From Hyposmocoma kahamanoa (Eukaryota > Arthropoda > Insecta > Lepidoptera > Cosmopterigidae), in assembly GCF_003589595.1 (NCBI RefSeq), contig NW_020653766.1:899285-963284 (forward strand): 64,000 bases of DNA. Direction: 5' to 3'. Each line of letters opens with the position of its first letter. Within the stretch, counting starts at the first letter, position 1. Both the position numbers and the translations under genes were made by a program. This document shows, piece by piece, positions 41,961-53,459 of this stretch. The notes under the pieces were generated by a model. That model made no database searches. It saw only the letters and a program-made list of their open reading frames with translations, and was not told the DNA's origin.

Positions 41961-42004
41961 CACAGACCACATAAATTTCTTCCGTGTTATTAATACTAAC
42001 CAGT

Positions 42005-42075
42005 CTATGGTGAAAAGCGACACGCAATATAACACTTGCAATACCACTCAGAGTTTTAAATCGCAAAGATTTTTA
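42005..42075 (-). repeat. Family A fragment
   Basis: 'ataccactcagagttttaaa' and 'tcgcaaagat' are the family A centre, minus strand. Confidence 0.5.
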
Positions 42076-42519
42076 CATTACAGCTATTTTACACTAATCA
42101 TTTGTATATATAAAGAAAGAGAAAGCTCCGGAGAAAGCTCTGGAAACCCGATTCGAAGTTCACGTATTTACCGAATTTGGGCCTGACCTAATTATACTTT
42201 GAGATTAATGCGAATTATTTACAAAATTACCCTTTCCACCAACTCCATTTCTGTCGAGGGAGTGGTACATGGACCGCAGACCGATATTTTGGTAATTTCT
42301 AGCACGCGACATAACAAATGGTTTTCATTTCGGCGTATCGCGTCGGATCTGTTACGACACCTCCTATTTGGAACAGTTAATAAGTACTAGGTATGTATGT
42401 AAAACTCTAATACCTATTGTTATATTATGTATGTGACTTAAAATTAATAATAACTATTGTATGTAGGTACGTAATAAGAAACGAAACTATTTTTCCAGAT
42501 CACAATCACGTATATATAT

Positions 42520-42562
42520 TTTTTCAAACAAACCCACGTTTCTGGTCCTTACAGGACCCTTG
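42520..42562 (+). repeat. Dispersed motif D
   Basis: 'tttttcaaacaaacccacgt' and 'tctggtccttacagga'. It recurs at 27050, 35127 and 61592. Confidence 0.55.
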
Positions 42563-42607
42563 ATCACGGCTGACTGGGATATTTACTCCTTGCCACCAGT
42601 TTTCATA

Positions 42608-42763
42608 ATACCAAGTGACGAGACGATCAAATTATGCGCCTGTTGTTAGGCGACACGCCTGTCCAAAGCTTTAAATCATAAAGATCTGAGGGGCACTGCC
42701 ACTGCGCCCGTCACCCTGAGACATAAGTTAACAAGTCCCATGTGCCTGTAATTTCACCAGCAC
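42608..42763 (-). repeat. Family A repeat, minus strand
   Basis: From 'caagtgacgagacgatcaaa' to 'cctgtaatttcaccagcacc'. Confidence 0.7.
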
Positions 42764-43114
42764 CTCAAGGCCGGAGTAACACGTGTGGCGTTACAATATT
42801 GTTTTATAATGACGCGGATTGTTCCGTACGGAACACGCTATCGAGAACTCTGCGCAAGCCACCCGTGCGTTCATTGTTGGCGACTATCTTCCGTGAATAT
42901 CCACAGAAAAATAAAGACTCACTGCGGATTCTATGCATGCGGATGGCCTACAGGCGGACCGTATGCACAGCTGTGAAACCAGCCTTACTCATAAAAACAA
43001 ACGCCGCTCTTGTATATAAGTCCACGAAAATGACCATATTTTTGTTAATATCAGGCTTCATGGAAGTAAAATCCATTACAAATAATTACGAGAGACGTTA
43101 TCAATCGTAATTGT

Positions 43115-43260
43115 TTAAATCATCGGCATCATCATCAGCCTACTGCTAGCACGGGTCTCCTATCATGCGAGGGTCCGCGACTATGGTCCAATGCGGGTTG
43201 GGGACTTTACACATTTTCCGACAGTCGTAAACCTTCGACGTGCGATTTTCTAATATTTTC
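43115..43260 (-). repeat. RTE-like LINE 3' tail, minus strand
   Basis: 'catcatcatcagcctactgc', 'tagcacgggtctcctatcat', 'gtccaatgcgggttggggac' and 'aaaccttcgacgtgcgattt'. A related stretch is at 48415-48500. Confidence 0.6.
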
Positions 43261-43347
43261 CTTTACCGAAAAGTTTAAATGTATAAGCTAAGCTTATATA
43301 AGTAAATTTAAATTAAATTTCGCACATAAGTTAAGTGAAACTTTGAG

Positions 43348-43502
43348 CTTGTGAAATTACAGGCACTTATGTCTCAGGGTGTCGGGCACAGTGGCAGTGC
43401 CCTTCAGATCTTTGTGGTTTAAAGCTCTGAGTGGCACTGCAACTGATAGGGACAGGCGTGTCGCTTGCCTCCAAGCACACGACTTGTACGTCCGGTCACT
43501 TC
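43348..43502 (+). repeat. Family A repeat
   Basis: The centre and right end are present ('cttatgtctcagggtgtcgg' to 'gacttgtacgtccggtcact'). Confidence 0.7.
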
Positions 43503-44175
43503 ATCTTAGCCCGTTAACATTCAATGCTGGGTGGGTCCTGTGCGAGTCTCTTGTACAGTCTTCCGCTCATCGTGACGATCTCTCGCTCCTACTGGGTAAA
43601 ACTCAGTGACCGCCTTGGTCGCCGTCCCACCTAGCACGCAGCGAGGCAGCTTGAGTGGCGGTAGGTCAAACAAAAAAGTAGGCTACCACGGCTTTTTGTT
43701 ATTACGCGATCACTATCGGAAAAGGCTTCAGTAAGCCTTTTTTGGCTTTGAAAATGATTTTAAGTTTCATAATACGCTTGGGCGTTTCATTCCGTTAGCT
43801 GATGTCACATTCCCAACTTAGTAATCAGATATTTATATATATACAGGTATAGCCCCGATTGGCTTTCTGTAATCTGTCCCATCTACCTCGTTTGTGCGCT
43901 AATCTCACCCATCTACGGCCCGCGACTTGGACGATGCCGTATACCAACCCATCTCTGTTGGAGGTTACACGTTTCTATAATCATTTCTTGGCCAACATTC
44001 GGTTGTTGCTTGTTGCTTTACTATATCTATCATTATTATACTTCGCAATAATGTCCTGCTTCACTTTAACGTTATTATTCGAGCTCCTACGTACTTAAGC
44101 TTTTCTTCGGATTTTATATTTTTTAACTCGGTCTATAAGTTCGACGCTAAGCTCTCTTTCTGCAATGTTTAAAGA
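43503..44175. other. Unassigned DNA
   Basis: No gene recognised. 'gcggtaggtcaaac' near 43660 recurs in 'ggtggtaggtcaaacc' at 61692, suggesting another dispersed repeat. Confidence 0.3.
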
Positions 44176-44395
44176 ACATTCCATTTTTCAATTCGGCTGT
44201 TTTTTGTGTGTTACGCAATTTTTCTGACATGATTTCGATGATTTTTTTTGTTGAAAAGGGGGTTTTTGGTAGTGGCCCATTTAATTTTGAAGAATATGTT
44301 CCACCTTTAATAGTGACAAATTAGAGGATGAATCCAATTCACCTACTTTCCGTTAATCGATTTCTGTATAAAACTTGAAACAAGTGTAATTCCAA
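44176..44395 (+). repeat. Family B repeat, diverged
   Basis: 'ttcaattcggctgtttttt', 'gtgttacgcaattttt', 'tagtggcccatttaattttg' and 'ggatgaatccaattcaccta'. Confidence 0.55.
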
Positions 44396-45000
44396 TGACA
44401 GTAAATAATAATAATATTAATAAAGAACTTTATTATCCTTAAATAACACCGTGTGTAGTAGATAAAAAGGGAAGAGTCTCAGCTTAAGCTTTTCAGACCC
44501 CTCCCTTTTGAAGAAACTCGCTACCTTTAAAATAAAGGTTGTGTGACGCATCTCTACCAGCTCCACAAAAACAAAACAGCCATTAATACTAAATAATTTA
44601 CAAATTTACGACTTAAACCTATAAACATATTGGTAACTATGTCATTCAATATAACAACAGCAATTTCGAACAATCCGATTTGAAGTTTGGGGATGAACAG
44701 TACACATAAAAAATACAAAATGAAAAATGTCGGTTAAAACCTCGTATACGAGTACATACGATGGATAGATGAAGCTACATCCATTTGCTTTTTTTATTTA
44801 TTATAATGGGGACCTGGAGCTGATTTGACGATGGAAATGACAGACAGATGAATGGAACCCTTCGACAGTAGGTATACAGCAGATACCTTGTATTTGGGCT
44901 CATATTATTCGTTTTAACGAGGACCTTCATATATGTGACAAAAAACGGAGCTAACTTTTGAGGTCGTTTTTTTTTAAATAAAGACATAATTATGATGATG
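44396..45000. other. Unassigned DNA
   Basis: No gene recognised. Confidence 0.3.
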
Positions 45001-45365
45001 CCATCCTACCTAATTTATACCGCCGAGTAATAATGTCATATTTGCTGCGTTCCTGTTTTGAAGGACAGACACGTGGGACTTGTCAATTTATGACGATTTG
45101 GAGCTCTAAGTGGCACGGCAACTGTTATGGACAGGCGTGTAGCTTACCACCAGGCGCTCGACTTGCTCGTGCCGTCATTTGATATTATAAAAAAATACGT
45201 AGTGACGGGACGAATAACTTGTGCTCCTGGTGGTAAGTGACACACTTGCATTGCCACTCAGAACTTTAAATGGCAAAGATCTGAGACTTATACTTGACAA
45301 GTAAGTACCCTACGCCTGTAGTTTTAGCGCCCTTACCCTTAAAAACCGGAATGTTTTAGTTGGTC
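45001..45365. repeat. Two family A repeats, tail to tail
   Basis: A plus-strand copy (45001-45192, ending 'gccgtcatttgatattataa' + A run) is followed after a few bases by a minus-strand copy (45196-45365, starting 'gtagtgacgggacgaataac'). Together they form an imperfect palindrome of about 365 bp. Confidence 0.75.
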
Positions 45366-45839
45366 AACTAGTATCGGTGACCACATCCAGGCTACTATTC
45401 GGATATTGCTTTACTCCATCTGCCACCACAGTCATTTATTAAATTCAAACAAATAGAACAGAACCAAAATGGTGTGTTCATACACACCCATCCATTCATC
45501 AACCTTTTACATCCTTATTTCGGAGAAGCTTAACATTATGTCCAAGAGGATTTAAGGCATGACCTATACGATTGATTTTTAACAGGGGAAAGATATTTCA
45601 GAACGGAAGCTTTGGTGTTATCTATATTTGTTGTTCTATGAAACACCTCTGTGTCTCCTCAATAATTTGTGTTCTTGTACATGTTCGTGCCAACTATCAC
45701 ATATCCGGCTGTTGTGTTTGTTTGTGCTGTTGCAGCCATTTTGATTGGCCACTTCGATAATGTCTAATTTATATGATTTAACTGTTTTACGATATGATTC
45801 GAATATCGCTACTTAAAGAACAATAAAATTTTTGTATAA
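45366..45839. other. Unassigned DNA
   Basis: No gene or repeat recognised. Confidence 0.3.
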
Positions 45840-45855
45840 ATAAATAGGAGTTCTT

Positions 45856-46128
45856 GTGTTTTCGCTAAAGTTTATGTGTTACACATATACAATTTTTTCA
45901 TATCCAAATCGCGTATATCTGGATCCGTCATTATGGATAAACTTACACATTCAATTAAGTTCGACATATCCCAAAGTCCTTACAACAGAAGTCCGTTTAC
46001 TACCTAGGATGCTGCTAGAGACTATTGAAATTAAAAAACATCCTGATTTCAATACGGAAGATGGTTTCTCCTTACCACCAGGTTGGGATCCAGTATTTCG
46101 TATGATGAAAAGTCCCAATCGGATATAA
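45856..46128 (+). pseudogene. Possible Penelope-like retroelement C-terminus
   Basis: The frame ends 'LLETIEIKKHPDFNTEDGFS' then 'LPPGWDPVF'. The pattern (E/T)AIEI.KH...FN.(E/D)DG..L...W.P is the usual end of Penelope-like element proteins, after their GIY-YIG endonuclease. The endonuclease and reverse transcriptase are absent, so this is a short remnant. Recognition is from memory. Confidence 0.5.
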
Positions 46129-46135
46129 GGCTAGC

Positions 46136-46513
46136 CTTAGAATAATAACGCATAGAATGATAGTTTCATATCAAACGAACTGTCATAAGTCAGGCAAAAA
46201 TCAAATTCATGTAGGTTAGTTTTAGTAGTAGGTTAATTTTCGGTTTTAGTGAATATTTATATAAAAATACAAGTTGAAACGCGTTACTTCCTTGTGGAAT
46301 GTGATGTTAGTATCTATTTTATGTTTGCTTGACGTATTTTTACACTCATTTACCGCACATTTCGTCATTTTTAGCTAAAATTCTTGATCTGTTCACGGTG
46401 CAAGTTGACCTTGAGCACTGAAGGCCCGCCCGCTCGTGTAGGCCCGTTGGGCGCGCTTCAATTTGCCTCACTTCGCGTGTGCGGACTAGGTTTCTATGCG
46501 TTATTATTCTAAG
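46136..46513. mobile_element. hAT-type MITE (family T2), copy 2, 378 bp
   Basis: The terminal repeat CTTAGAATAATAACGCATAG (complement at the right end, 46494-46513) is flanked by the 8-bp duplication AGGCTAGC at 46128-46135 and 46514-46521. It is inverted relative to 7975-8345 and similar to it over the full length. Confidence 0.93.
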
Positions 46514-46521
46514 AGGCTAGC

Positions 46522-47210
46522 TTTATAATATCCTTTTAATTATTAAATTTAATATAGTTAAAATTCATATCGTTAAAATAAAATATTTTATGAAACGTAT
46601 GTAGCGTAAACTGGAATGTATTTTGATAAATTAAAAATATGATGTTAAAATTAATAATTTTTGTGATTATAGTGAATAAAAGAATGGTTTGCGTTACTAT
46701 TAGACACAACTTGTTGATGATTTTTTTTACTATCTCAGTCAGCCGTGACCATGTTACTTGCAAAGATCGCGAAACGATGTATTTATACACACGAGGACTT
46801 TTTTATTTATAAAAACTTGTATTTAAACTGAATGCTTTTCTAATTTGCGAAACCAAATAGCCGCCATTTTGCGGTAGGAGGAGCGCATCGCGTGAGCGGA
46901 TAGCAGTGAAGCAAACGCGCTCGTGAAACGTGCGATAGCAACATACAAACGCGCGATTGCATCGATGCTGTCGCCTTTAAATCCCAAGTGTAGCAATGCA
47001 ATCGCGCGTTTGTATCGATGCTTAAAATCGCGCGCGTGTGTGTAAAAGTAGATGATTACCAATTGCATCACTACTGTATCGCGTTTCGCTGCTAAAAGTC
47101 GGTGTGTGCAACCGCTCCCAGATCTGAAAATATAAGCTAAGCTAAGCTGGGCAGAAATGCTCTATGGAATCTATGAATAGTAATACTAATTCGTAATGAA
47201 TGATCATTCA
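46522..47210. other. Unassigned DNA with a GC-rich palindromic patch
   Basis: 46855-47065 contains the inverted motif 'caaacgcgcgattgcatcga' / 'caatgcaatcgcgcgtttgt', plus CGCGCG runs. It is similar in flavour to 27420-27660 and is a possible MITE with unresolved ends. Confidence 0.4.
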
Positions 47211-48100
47211 GGGGGCCTACCATAACCTTTCCAAAAACAATCTTATTTTAATGTAAGCTTAAAGTAAGCTTATTATAATATTACTCATATTCGTACCACG
47301 ACGAACCTGTCAACCAAGTAATGTATTATTGCAAAAGTGATTGAAAAAACGAGTCATTTCCTAATATTGTCTATTCCTTACTAAAAATAGGAAAGAGATA
47401 ACGCTATGTGAACTATAAATGCCATCTCTTTCTTTTTTGATGTTCCGAATCGTGTTATTGTAGTATAATGTTTAAGTACTTAATGTTATTTACATTCAGA
47501 GAATTTTGACTCTTTAAAAAAGAAAAGTAAGTATTTAATAATAAAATCTATTAAAATTACGTTGTTTTCAATAATTATTCCGCATTTTCATGAAGAAAAA
47601 TAAATAAAACAAACTGAGTCTTGATAGTCACGTTGTGAATTCGGAATTAAAATCTAGTGTCAACTGTTATTTTCGCCAAGGACCATATAGATGGCGCTGT
47701 TATAATTTTACAAAATAAACATCGCGTTTTTTTATTTAACGAAAAATTATTTACTATGTGCTAATAAATAAGAAATAAACAAAATATTGTAGAGATATAT
47801 GTAAATAAATAAGTTCAACTTAACTTTTAATCATTACAAGTCAATATTAAGACAATAAAACTGAAAATAATACTGTTGCCATCCGTGTAATTATTTTAAG
47901 ATTGCTAAATTTGACATAAGAGCAATATTACTTTAATGTTAAAGTCGCGTCATAGACGAACTGAGTGAATGGTCACAAAGCATCACCAATAAAACATCAT
48001 AGTTTTAACATTACAATAAGCTTACTTAAAGCGCGTTATGGCATGAAAAGTCAATGTAAGGTTAAAGTAATATTGTTTTAAGAGCTTGTGGTAGGCCCCT
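47211..48100. mobile_element. Probable TIR element (family T4), about 890 bp
   Basis: The left end GGGGGCCTACCATAA and, complemented, the right end AGGGGCCTACCACAA match over about 14 bp. Subterminal parts also mirror one another ('taatgtaagcttaaagtaag' against the complement of 'aataagcttacttaaag'). No clear target duplication and no transposase frame. Non-autonomous, superfamily unknown. Confidence 0.6.
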
Positions 48101-48950
48101 AGATTACTCGAATACGAAAATTAATAGGTTATATATATAATAGTGTTGTTCAAATGACAGGATGAGAATTACTAACGAGTCGACTAACGAAATCATTCAC
48201 AATCGCGTATCGCTAATCGATACGTCTTGTTTCGGACGACTCTACGCATTCTCTGTTCTTAAAGTTCAATACAATGAAGGCGCGAAAACGGTGGAACGAC
48301 AAATGACAATGCGGACAAAATTTTGTCAAACCACTCCCTAAAAACAAATTTGTTTTGTCTTCTTTGTCAACTCATTCCACGTTCCATTGCTGGGCTTCCT
48401 CTATGAGAAAATTTAGGCCACATTGTGACACGCTTGTCCAGTGCGGGTTGGAGATGTCCTATGTTTGTCATGGTTTGCGAACCTTCTTCGACGTGCAGGT
48501 TAGATCACGATGTTTTGGGTGCTGTAGATGGTTTCAAGCAGTAATTGTTCACAAATATTATTAATTATAATATTAGTCTGCAAATAAATAAATCCGTTTG
48601 GCGACTACGACGCCTCAAACAGACACACAGGCTGTTGTCCAGTCGCCTATTTGGCGTGTGATGGGTGCAGGGTCCTACTCGTGTCACCATGTGATTATGA
48701 GACCTCTTTCATCGTCATCCCACCTTTTAATCACCCTTTCTCTTTTTCTCTGGTTTCTGGCCACTTTCTTTTAAAATTTAGAATCGTTCTCTAATTCTTC
48801 TTCTTCATCATTCTGACTTTGCTTGGTTCCGTCGTCACTCCCATCATCAAAATTCTCGGAGACATGTCCTTCTATCATGCAAACCCTTTGGGGTAAATTC
48901 ACTTACGTTTATGTCTAATTTGTAGGTAGTGTTTTTATTATTATTGTTCC
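48101..48950. other. Unassigned DNA with an RTE-like scrap
   Basis: 48415-48500 resembles the RTE-type tail at 43180 ('gtccagtgcgggttggagat', 'aaccttcttcgacgtgcagg'). No gene seen. Confidence 0.35.
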
Positions 48951-48954
48951 TGTT

Positions 48955-49070
48955 TTTAATCGACTTCAAAAAGGGAGGAGGTTCTCGATTCGTCTGTATC
49001 TTTTTTGTATGTATGTTACGCAATAACTCCGGTATTTGTGAACCGATTTTCATGATTCTTTTTTGTTGTG
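48955..49070 (+). repeat. Family B, left-end fragment
   Basis: 'aatcgacttcaaaaagggag', 'gaggttctcgattcgtctgt' and 'actccggtatttgtgaaccg'. Confidence 0.65.
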
Positions 49071-49829
49071 TACCGGGTTCGATTCCCTAGTTTTATTTTC
49101 CCTATGAAGGAAGATAATAAAAAAAAAACAAATTACAATTGAAATTTAAAAAAGTTACATAAATTTAATACGGTCGTGGTAACGTATCTTAAGACTAGGT
49201 TTTCCGCTTCCGAGTATGGTACTCCCCTGTATATTTGCCGGCGCAGAAGAAGGACCACAGGACGAGCAGCAATTGGTAGCCGTTCAGCGTAAATGCTTCG
49301 TCCTTGCCCGGACGTAGTCAAGTGTATGAGCCCGGAGGAAGCTCAGCAAAGGTAGCTTTCCAAGCCGCAGGTTATTTTTCAATCCGAAGGTAACTTCCAA
49401 CTCGAAGGTAACTTAATCCGAAGGTGATTCTCGAAAGCGGAAACTTTCACTTTCTCAACTATTTAAGTACGTTTACCGCAGTGGGAAGCAATAATCTTCG
49501 ATTCACAATATAATTTTGAACATTTCAAATCACGTAACGCATTTTTATATCGGGAGCGCGGCTTAACCGAGCGTAGTCTGGCTCTGAGGACGTTATAACG
49601 CCGTCTGCTCATCTGCGCAGCCGGTGGGCGCCGGCGCCGGTTACCGCGCTCCCCTCTCTCTGCATCCCTCATCATTCAGATTTAACCAACTTTGTCTATG
49701 GTGGTTTCAATGTTTTGTAATCAATTATTATTCAAAAATATGATATTTTTGTTGAAGAAATATTTGTGTTCAATTTTTAATACTTTTAAATTTAAAAAAC
49801 GATTTATTCAAAAATAACTTAACACACAG
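49071..49829. other. Unassigned DNA, possible solo LTR
   Basis: 49322-49680 starts TG and ends CA. It has short direct repeats 'ccgaaggtaactt' (49393, 49413) and a 'ctatttaagtac' TATA-like box at 49459. A solo LTR is possible, but no target duplication was found. Confidence 0.25.
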
Positions 49830-50185
49830 AGTTACAGTTGGAAGGAGGGACCTCTACAGTGTTACCATTTAATTTTGAAGAAAATCATCCACCGCTAAGG
49901 GTGGCTGTTCACGCATGAAGATTCATTTTTATAAATAGCGCCAAAATTTTATTGAAAGGAGCAATTATTTTAATGGTTGAGTTTTGCTATTCTCCAATTC
50001 CAGGCGTTGTTCTCTCTCAATATACTTTAAGTAGTGAGAACCGATTTTTATTATCTTAGAATAGTGGCGAACTAGGGAATGAATCCGGGTTTGCGCACAT
50101 TCCGGGAACCGATTTCAATAAAACTTGGTAATTACATGTACTTTTGAGGTCGGTTTTTTTAGTACTCTGTACTGAGATTATATAC
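49830..50185 (+). repeat. Family B repeat, right two thirds
   Basis: 'gaagaaaatcatccaccgct', 'aatagcgccaaaattttatt', 'ccaggcgttgttctctctca' to 'gtcggtttttttagtact' and 'ctgtactgagattat'. Confidence 0.7.
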
Positions 50186-50301
50186 CATTGTTTTTTGTTA
50201 CAGCCTGTCCTGCCTTTCTTTTTTTCTATCACCTTTTCCCTACTGTTATATGTCTTCAATAAATTAATGTGGACCAAGTGTGCTTTCTATCATAATCAAC
50301 T

Positions 50302-50490
50302 GCCTTCGTGGCCGAATGGTTACCATGCTGGTCTGTCCCAGACTCGATTAACGGGCCGGGAGAAATATTTGTATAGCCTACATTTATTTCTCTAGTGAGT
50401 TAGGGGTGTGATTTATGATGTTTTGTGTGTACAAGGCACACGCGACACAGGGTTTCTAGCTATGGTGTCTGCGCTATTATTATTATGCAT
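50302..50490 (+). repeat. tRNA-derived SINE (family S), copy 2
   Basis: 'gccttcgtggccgaatggtt' (A-box region), 'agactcgattaacgggcc', 'gagaaatatttgtatagcc' and an ATT-repeat end. Confidence 0.7.
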
Positions 50491-50738
50491 GACCCGCGTG
50501 ACAATCTAAGCTCTTGCAAGAATCTCAGCGCCATCTTGGGTTTTCTGAAGACTTTGGGAAACGACCCCGGCCGTGGGCCGGAGCATTCTAGCAGGATGTG
50601 CGCGGTTGTTTCCTCCTCCTCCATACACGCTCTACATAAAAGGCTGTCCGTGATACCTAGATTGAAAACGTGTTTGTTATACAGACTCACAGTTACATAG
50701 ACAAAGGTTTCAAACTTATAATTCCCCTCTTTTTGCAT
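50480..50738 (-). pseudogene. LINE ORF2 C-terminal fragment with CCHC motif
   Basis: The minus-strand frame contains LGITDSLLCRACMEEEETTA followed by 'HILLECSG'. The arrangement C..C......H....C is the zinc-knuckle-like end of R1/I/jockey-group ORF2 proteins, downstream of RNase H or the reverse transcriptase. The remaining ORF2 is missing. Confidence 0.75.
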
Positions 50739-50931
50739 CGGGGCTTAAAAATAAATTATAGTAGTGATCCTTAACCATTTTCAAATGAATAACTTTTATT
50801 TCAAAACATCCTTAGCTTCAAAAGTTTAAATGTATACACTGCCAAAAGTTACGCAAAGTGAGAAAGTTGAACCATAATATCGCACCATCAATTATGAAGT
50901 GGCGAATTTCGTAAAGTAATATTTTTGGCAG

Positions 50932-51650
50932 TCAAAGACAAAGACAAAGTCAAATAATCATTTATTCCATAGGTAAAATAAATTTGCTCTTGAAAACGTC
51001 ACTTTTAAGCAACTGATCGTCCACAAAGTAGCTGACATCTCTGAGGAGAACGAGGCAGAAACTCTAGGGAATGCTCTTTTCAAATAAACTCGTCTTTCCA
51101 CACATCTTTATCTAACACGTAGTCTTCAATTTTGTAATGTGATTTTTCAATTAAAATATTTATATATGTAGGTTGTAAACTTAGGATATGACAACCTTAA
51201 TATATGCTTCGGAATATTATTGTGAAAACGTATACAGGTCCCCATAAAATAGTTGTTTACCTTGGTTAAACGAAATCGTGGTACCATGGGTTTGGACTTA
51301 ACTCTAAGTTTAATATTATGGATATCCTTTTTCTTAATGAAATTATGTATATTTTTATGGGCATGCAAACTGTGATGCCAGTCATGATACCAGTCTCCTT
51401 AAACGGTACACAGAATGAATCGCTCGTTTTTGCAATACAAAATGGTTTGTATGTCTGCCGCTTCACCCCTTATGAGAGTCCCATTATACTACTGAACAAA
51501 AGTAAACAAATCTAGCAGTACTAATATCGGTAAGCTCACGTATTCATCGGACTGAGTATGCAGCGGATTAATATGCTGGCCAGGGAAGGTATATGCGGGA
51601 ATCATTGTAGTTTACTATTTAGGTCACTTCCAAGAAGACTACTAGTACGG
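50932..51650 (-). pseudogene. LINE L, degraded copy
   Basis: The 3' end with 'caaagacaaagacaaagtca' and 'atcatttattccataggt', the C-terminus ('VPRFRLTKVNNYFMGTCIRF') and part of the thumb region are present. An internal part (the 'ggattctggagcc' end of ORF2) is deleted, and several frameshifts break the frame. Confidence 0.8.
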
Positions 51651-51709
51651 AAGTAGTAGTAGGGAACGTGATGAGATAAATGATGAAATCGCCATACTAT
51701 CGTCAACTC

Positions 51710-51795
51710 TTTATACATCACGCACGTGAGCATGCACGCACGCACACAAGCATGCACGGACCCACCCACGTACGCACGCACGCACTCACATGTGC
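51710..51795 (+). repeat. Low-complexity CGCACG/CACG tract
   Basis: 'cacgcacgcacacaagcatg' and 'cacgtacgcacgcacgcact'. The open frame over it is an artefact. Confidence 0.8.
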
Positions 51796-52369
51796 TATAG
51801 AGCAGCTTGCAACTGAGCTGGTGGAAACAATAAAATGTACCAGGACCTCGGCTCCGACTACCTATTTACTATTTTATACTGTGGGGTCCCGGTGCCCTTC
51901 ATCTGTACAAAATTTTATCTAATAAATTAATAGACTATCTACAAAGAGGGAATGCTGCCCGCATCTTGGTCACCTTGCCGCGGGAAAGTGGGATTTAATT
52001 ATATGAAGAAAATTGGTTATTCATATAATTTAGTCCCACTTTCAGTTTCTAGTATTATATTACCTGAATATTTCAACTTATTGTCTAATAAAACGGATGG
52101 TTTGATGATGACAGATACCGAAGCCTTCCAGTGGCTGCGATTCTGACACACGTCTTTCACCCCATCAACGCATTGATTCCTATTTCTTGCGGGGAGGTGG
52201 AGCATACATACACGATTAATTTAGTTCAGACCAGTGTCTACAACACTTTGTTACTTGTACCATATTTCATTGTTATGTAACGTATGTAATGAATAGCATG
52301 GTCGAGAAAATAAAGATATTAAGTTATTGAATATCACGATACTTTACGACCATGATAAATGAATTAATA
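51796..52369. other. Unassigned DNA
   Basis: A small inverted repeat 'gggatttaattatatga' / 'tcatataatttagtccc' lies at about 51990-52036. No gene seen. Confidence 0.35.
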
Positions 52370-52775
52370 AAAAATAGAAATGATATTCATTTTGCATTTT
52401 GTGAAATTACTCCACTAGTTTCATTGACTTACAAATAAATGGACGACGGGTCTAATACAAAAACCACGAAAAAAATGTCCCAAGTCAACCTATTTAAACG
52501 TAGTGACATGTAAAGGAATATGAAAAAGCTATAACGATGAATTTAAATTGTAATGTCATCGCAGTACTGTCTAATTTTGCTTGCTTCGCTGTCAGTCGAA
52601 CAAACGAAGGCTAAAGCGTGAAGGACGCTCTGTATACGATTTTAACGCCCTATAAATTCGGACACTTTTTAGCGCGGACCCGACGTCCATATAATTGTAA
52701 GTCAATGACTAGTTTGTCATAATTATTAATGAAAAGATTGAATACTTAGAAAAATTCCTTGTCCTCTGTGTCTGC
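52370..52775 (-). repeat. tRNA-related SINE tail (family E), split by a MITE
   Basis: 'gtgaaattactccactagtt' before and 'tcataattattaatg' plus 'attgaatacttagaaaaatt' after the insert are the family E tail. The tRNA-like head is missing. Confidence 0.75.
52422..52707 (-). mobile_element. hAT-type MITE (family T1), copy 2, 286 bp
   Basis: It is the same length as 12314-12599 and inverted relative to it, with the CATTGACTTACAA terminal repeat and its own 8-bp duplication ACTAGTTT (52414-52421 and 52708-52715). Confidence 0.95.
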
Positions 52776-52799
52776 GGTCTCTCGTCCTCCGTCCGCAAT

Positions 52800-52945
52800 G
52801 TATCCGAAACAATTACTATGAAATAAGTAATACTCGAGCAAATTTAAAAACAATGTGAAGTATGAAGCTTCATTCGCGTCATGCGCCTTCTAATTTTGTC
52901 GAGTATTACATATTTGACAGCAATTGTTTTGGACGGATGTCGAAT
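52800..52945. mobile_element. Small TIR element (family T5), copy 1
   Basis: The inverted ends 'ccgaaacaattactatgaaa' + 'taagtaatactcgagcaaa' and the complement of 'tttgtcgagtattacatatt' + 'tgacagcaattgttttgg' match over about 38 bp with several mismatches. The core holds 'aagtatgaagcttcatt'. A related copy is at 63583-63712. Confidence 0.7.
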
Positions 52946-53234
52946 GGTGAACGAGAGTAGACACCCAGCAGCCAGTGGGCAGTGCTTGTTGCAGATCGTA
53001 CTTTTTTTGTCGTAACGCCATCTGTTGGAATCTAGGTTGCATTCCACGGCAATTGCAGAGTGTCAACTATCCGACGGTCATAGATTCGCTGAAATATTGT
53101 CAATATTATTATTATGAGTTTTATAGTCTTGTTGCATCCAATGCGATGCATAAGTCTTGAAGACTCTATTGTTTGTTTTTATCGATAGAAATTTTAAGAT
53201 AAATTAAAAACAAGTGCTTAAAGAACGCGTAAGG

Positions 53235-53459
53235 CTCAACTCACACTGGCGCAGAGTCGAAGCGTCGTGTCGCGTCCCGTTTTTCGGCGACTCGCGTCGC
53301 CGTACGAAACCACTCGACTTTAACCAAGCGCCGACGCGCGATTCCATATTTGCATAACACAAATTTGTACCTTAATAATGGCAAAATAGAGATGAATATG
53401 CTGTAGGCGAAAAACATGACGCGTCGCGACGCTTCGACTCTGCGCCACTGTGAGTTCAG
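53235..53459. mobile_element. TIR element (family T6), 225 bp
   Basis: The ends CTCAACTCACACTGGCGCAG and, complemented, CTGAACTCACAGTGGCGCAG continue as AGTCGAAGCGTCG on both sides, giving a 33-bp inverted repeat with two mismatches. A 'gcgtaa' lies just outside both ends (53227, 53459), but the offsets do not give a clean duplication. GC-rich, no coding sequence. Confidence 0.8.

Noticed and set aside
42742..43110. 122-codon plus-strand frame
   Set aside because: Two frames overlap with no known pattern and no splice context; its start lies in a family A end.
49463..49675. Arg-rich minus-strand frame as a nucleic-acid-binding protein
   Set aside because: No start context or homology recognised; more likely part of a repeat or LTR-like stretch.
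51680..51922. 80-codon frame rich in His, Thr and Arg
   Set aside because: It reads through a CACG simple repeat.
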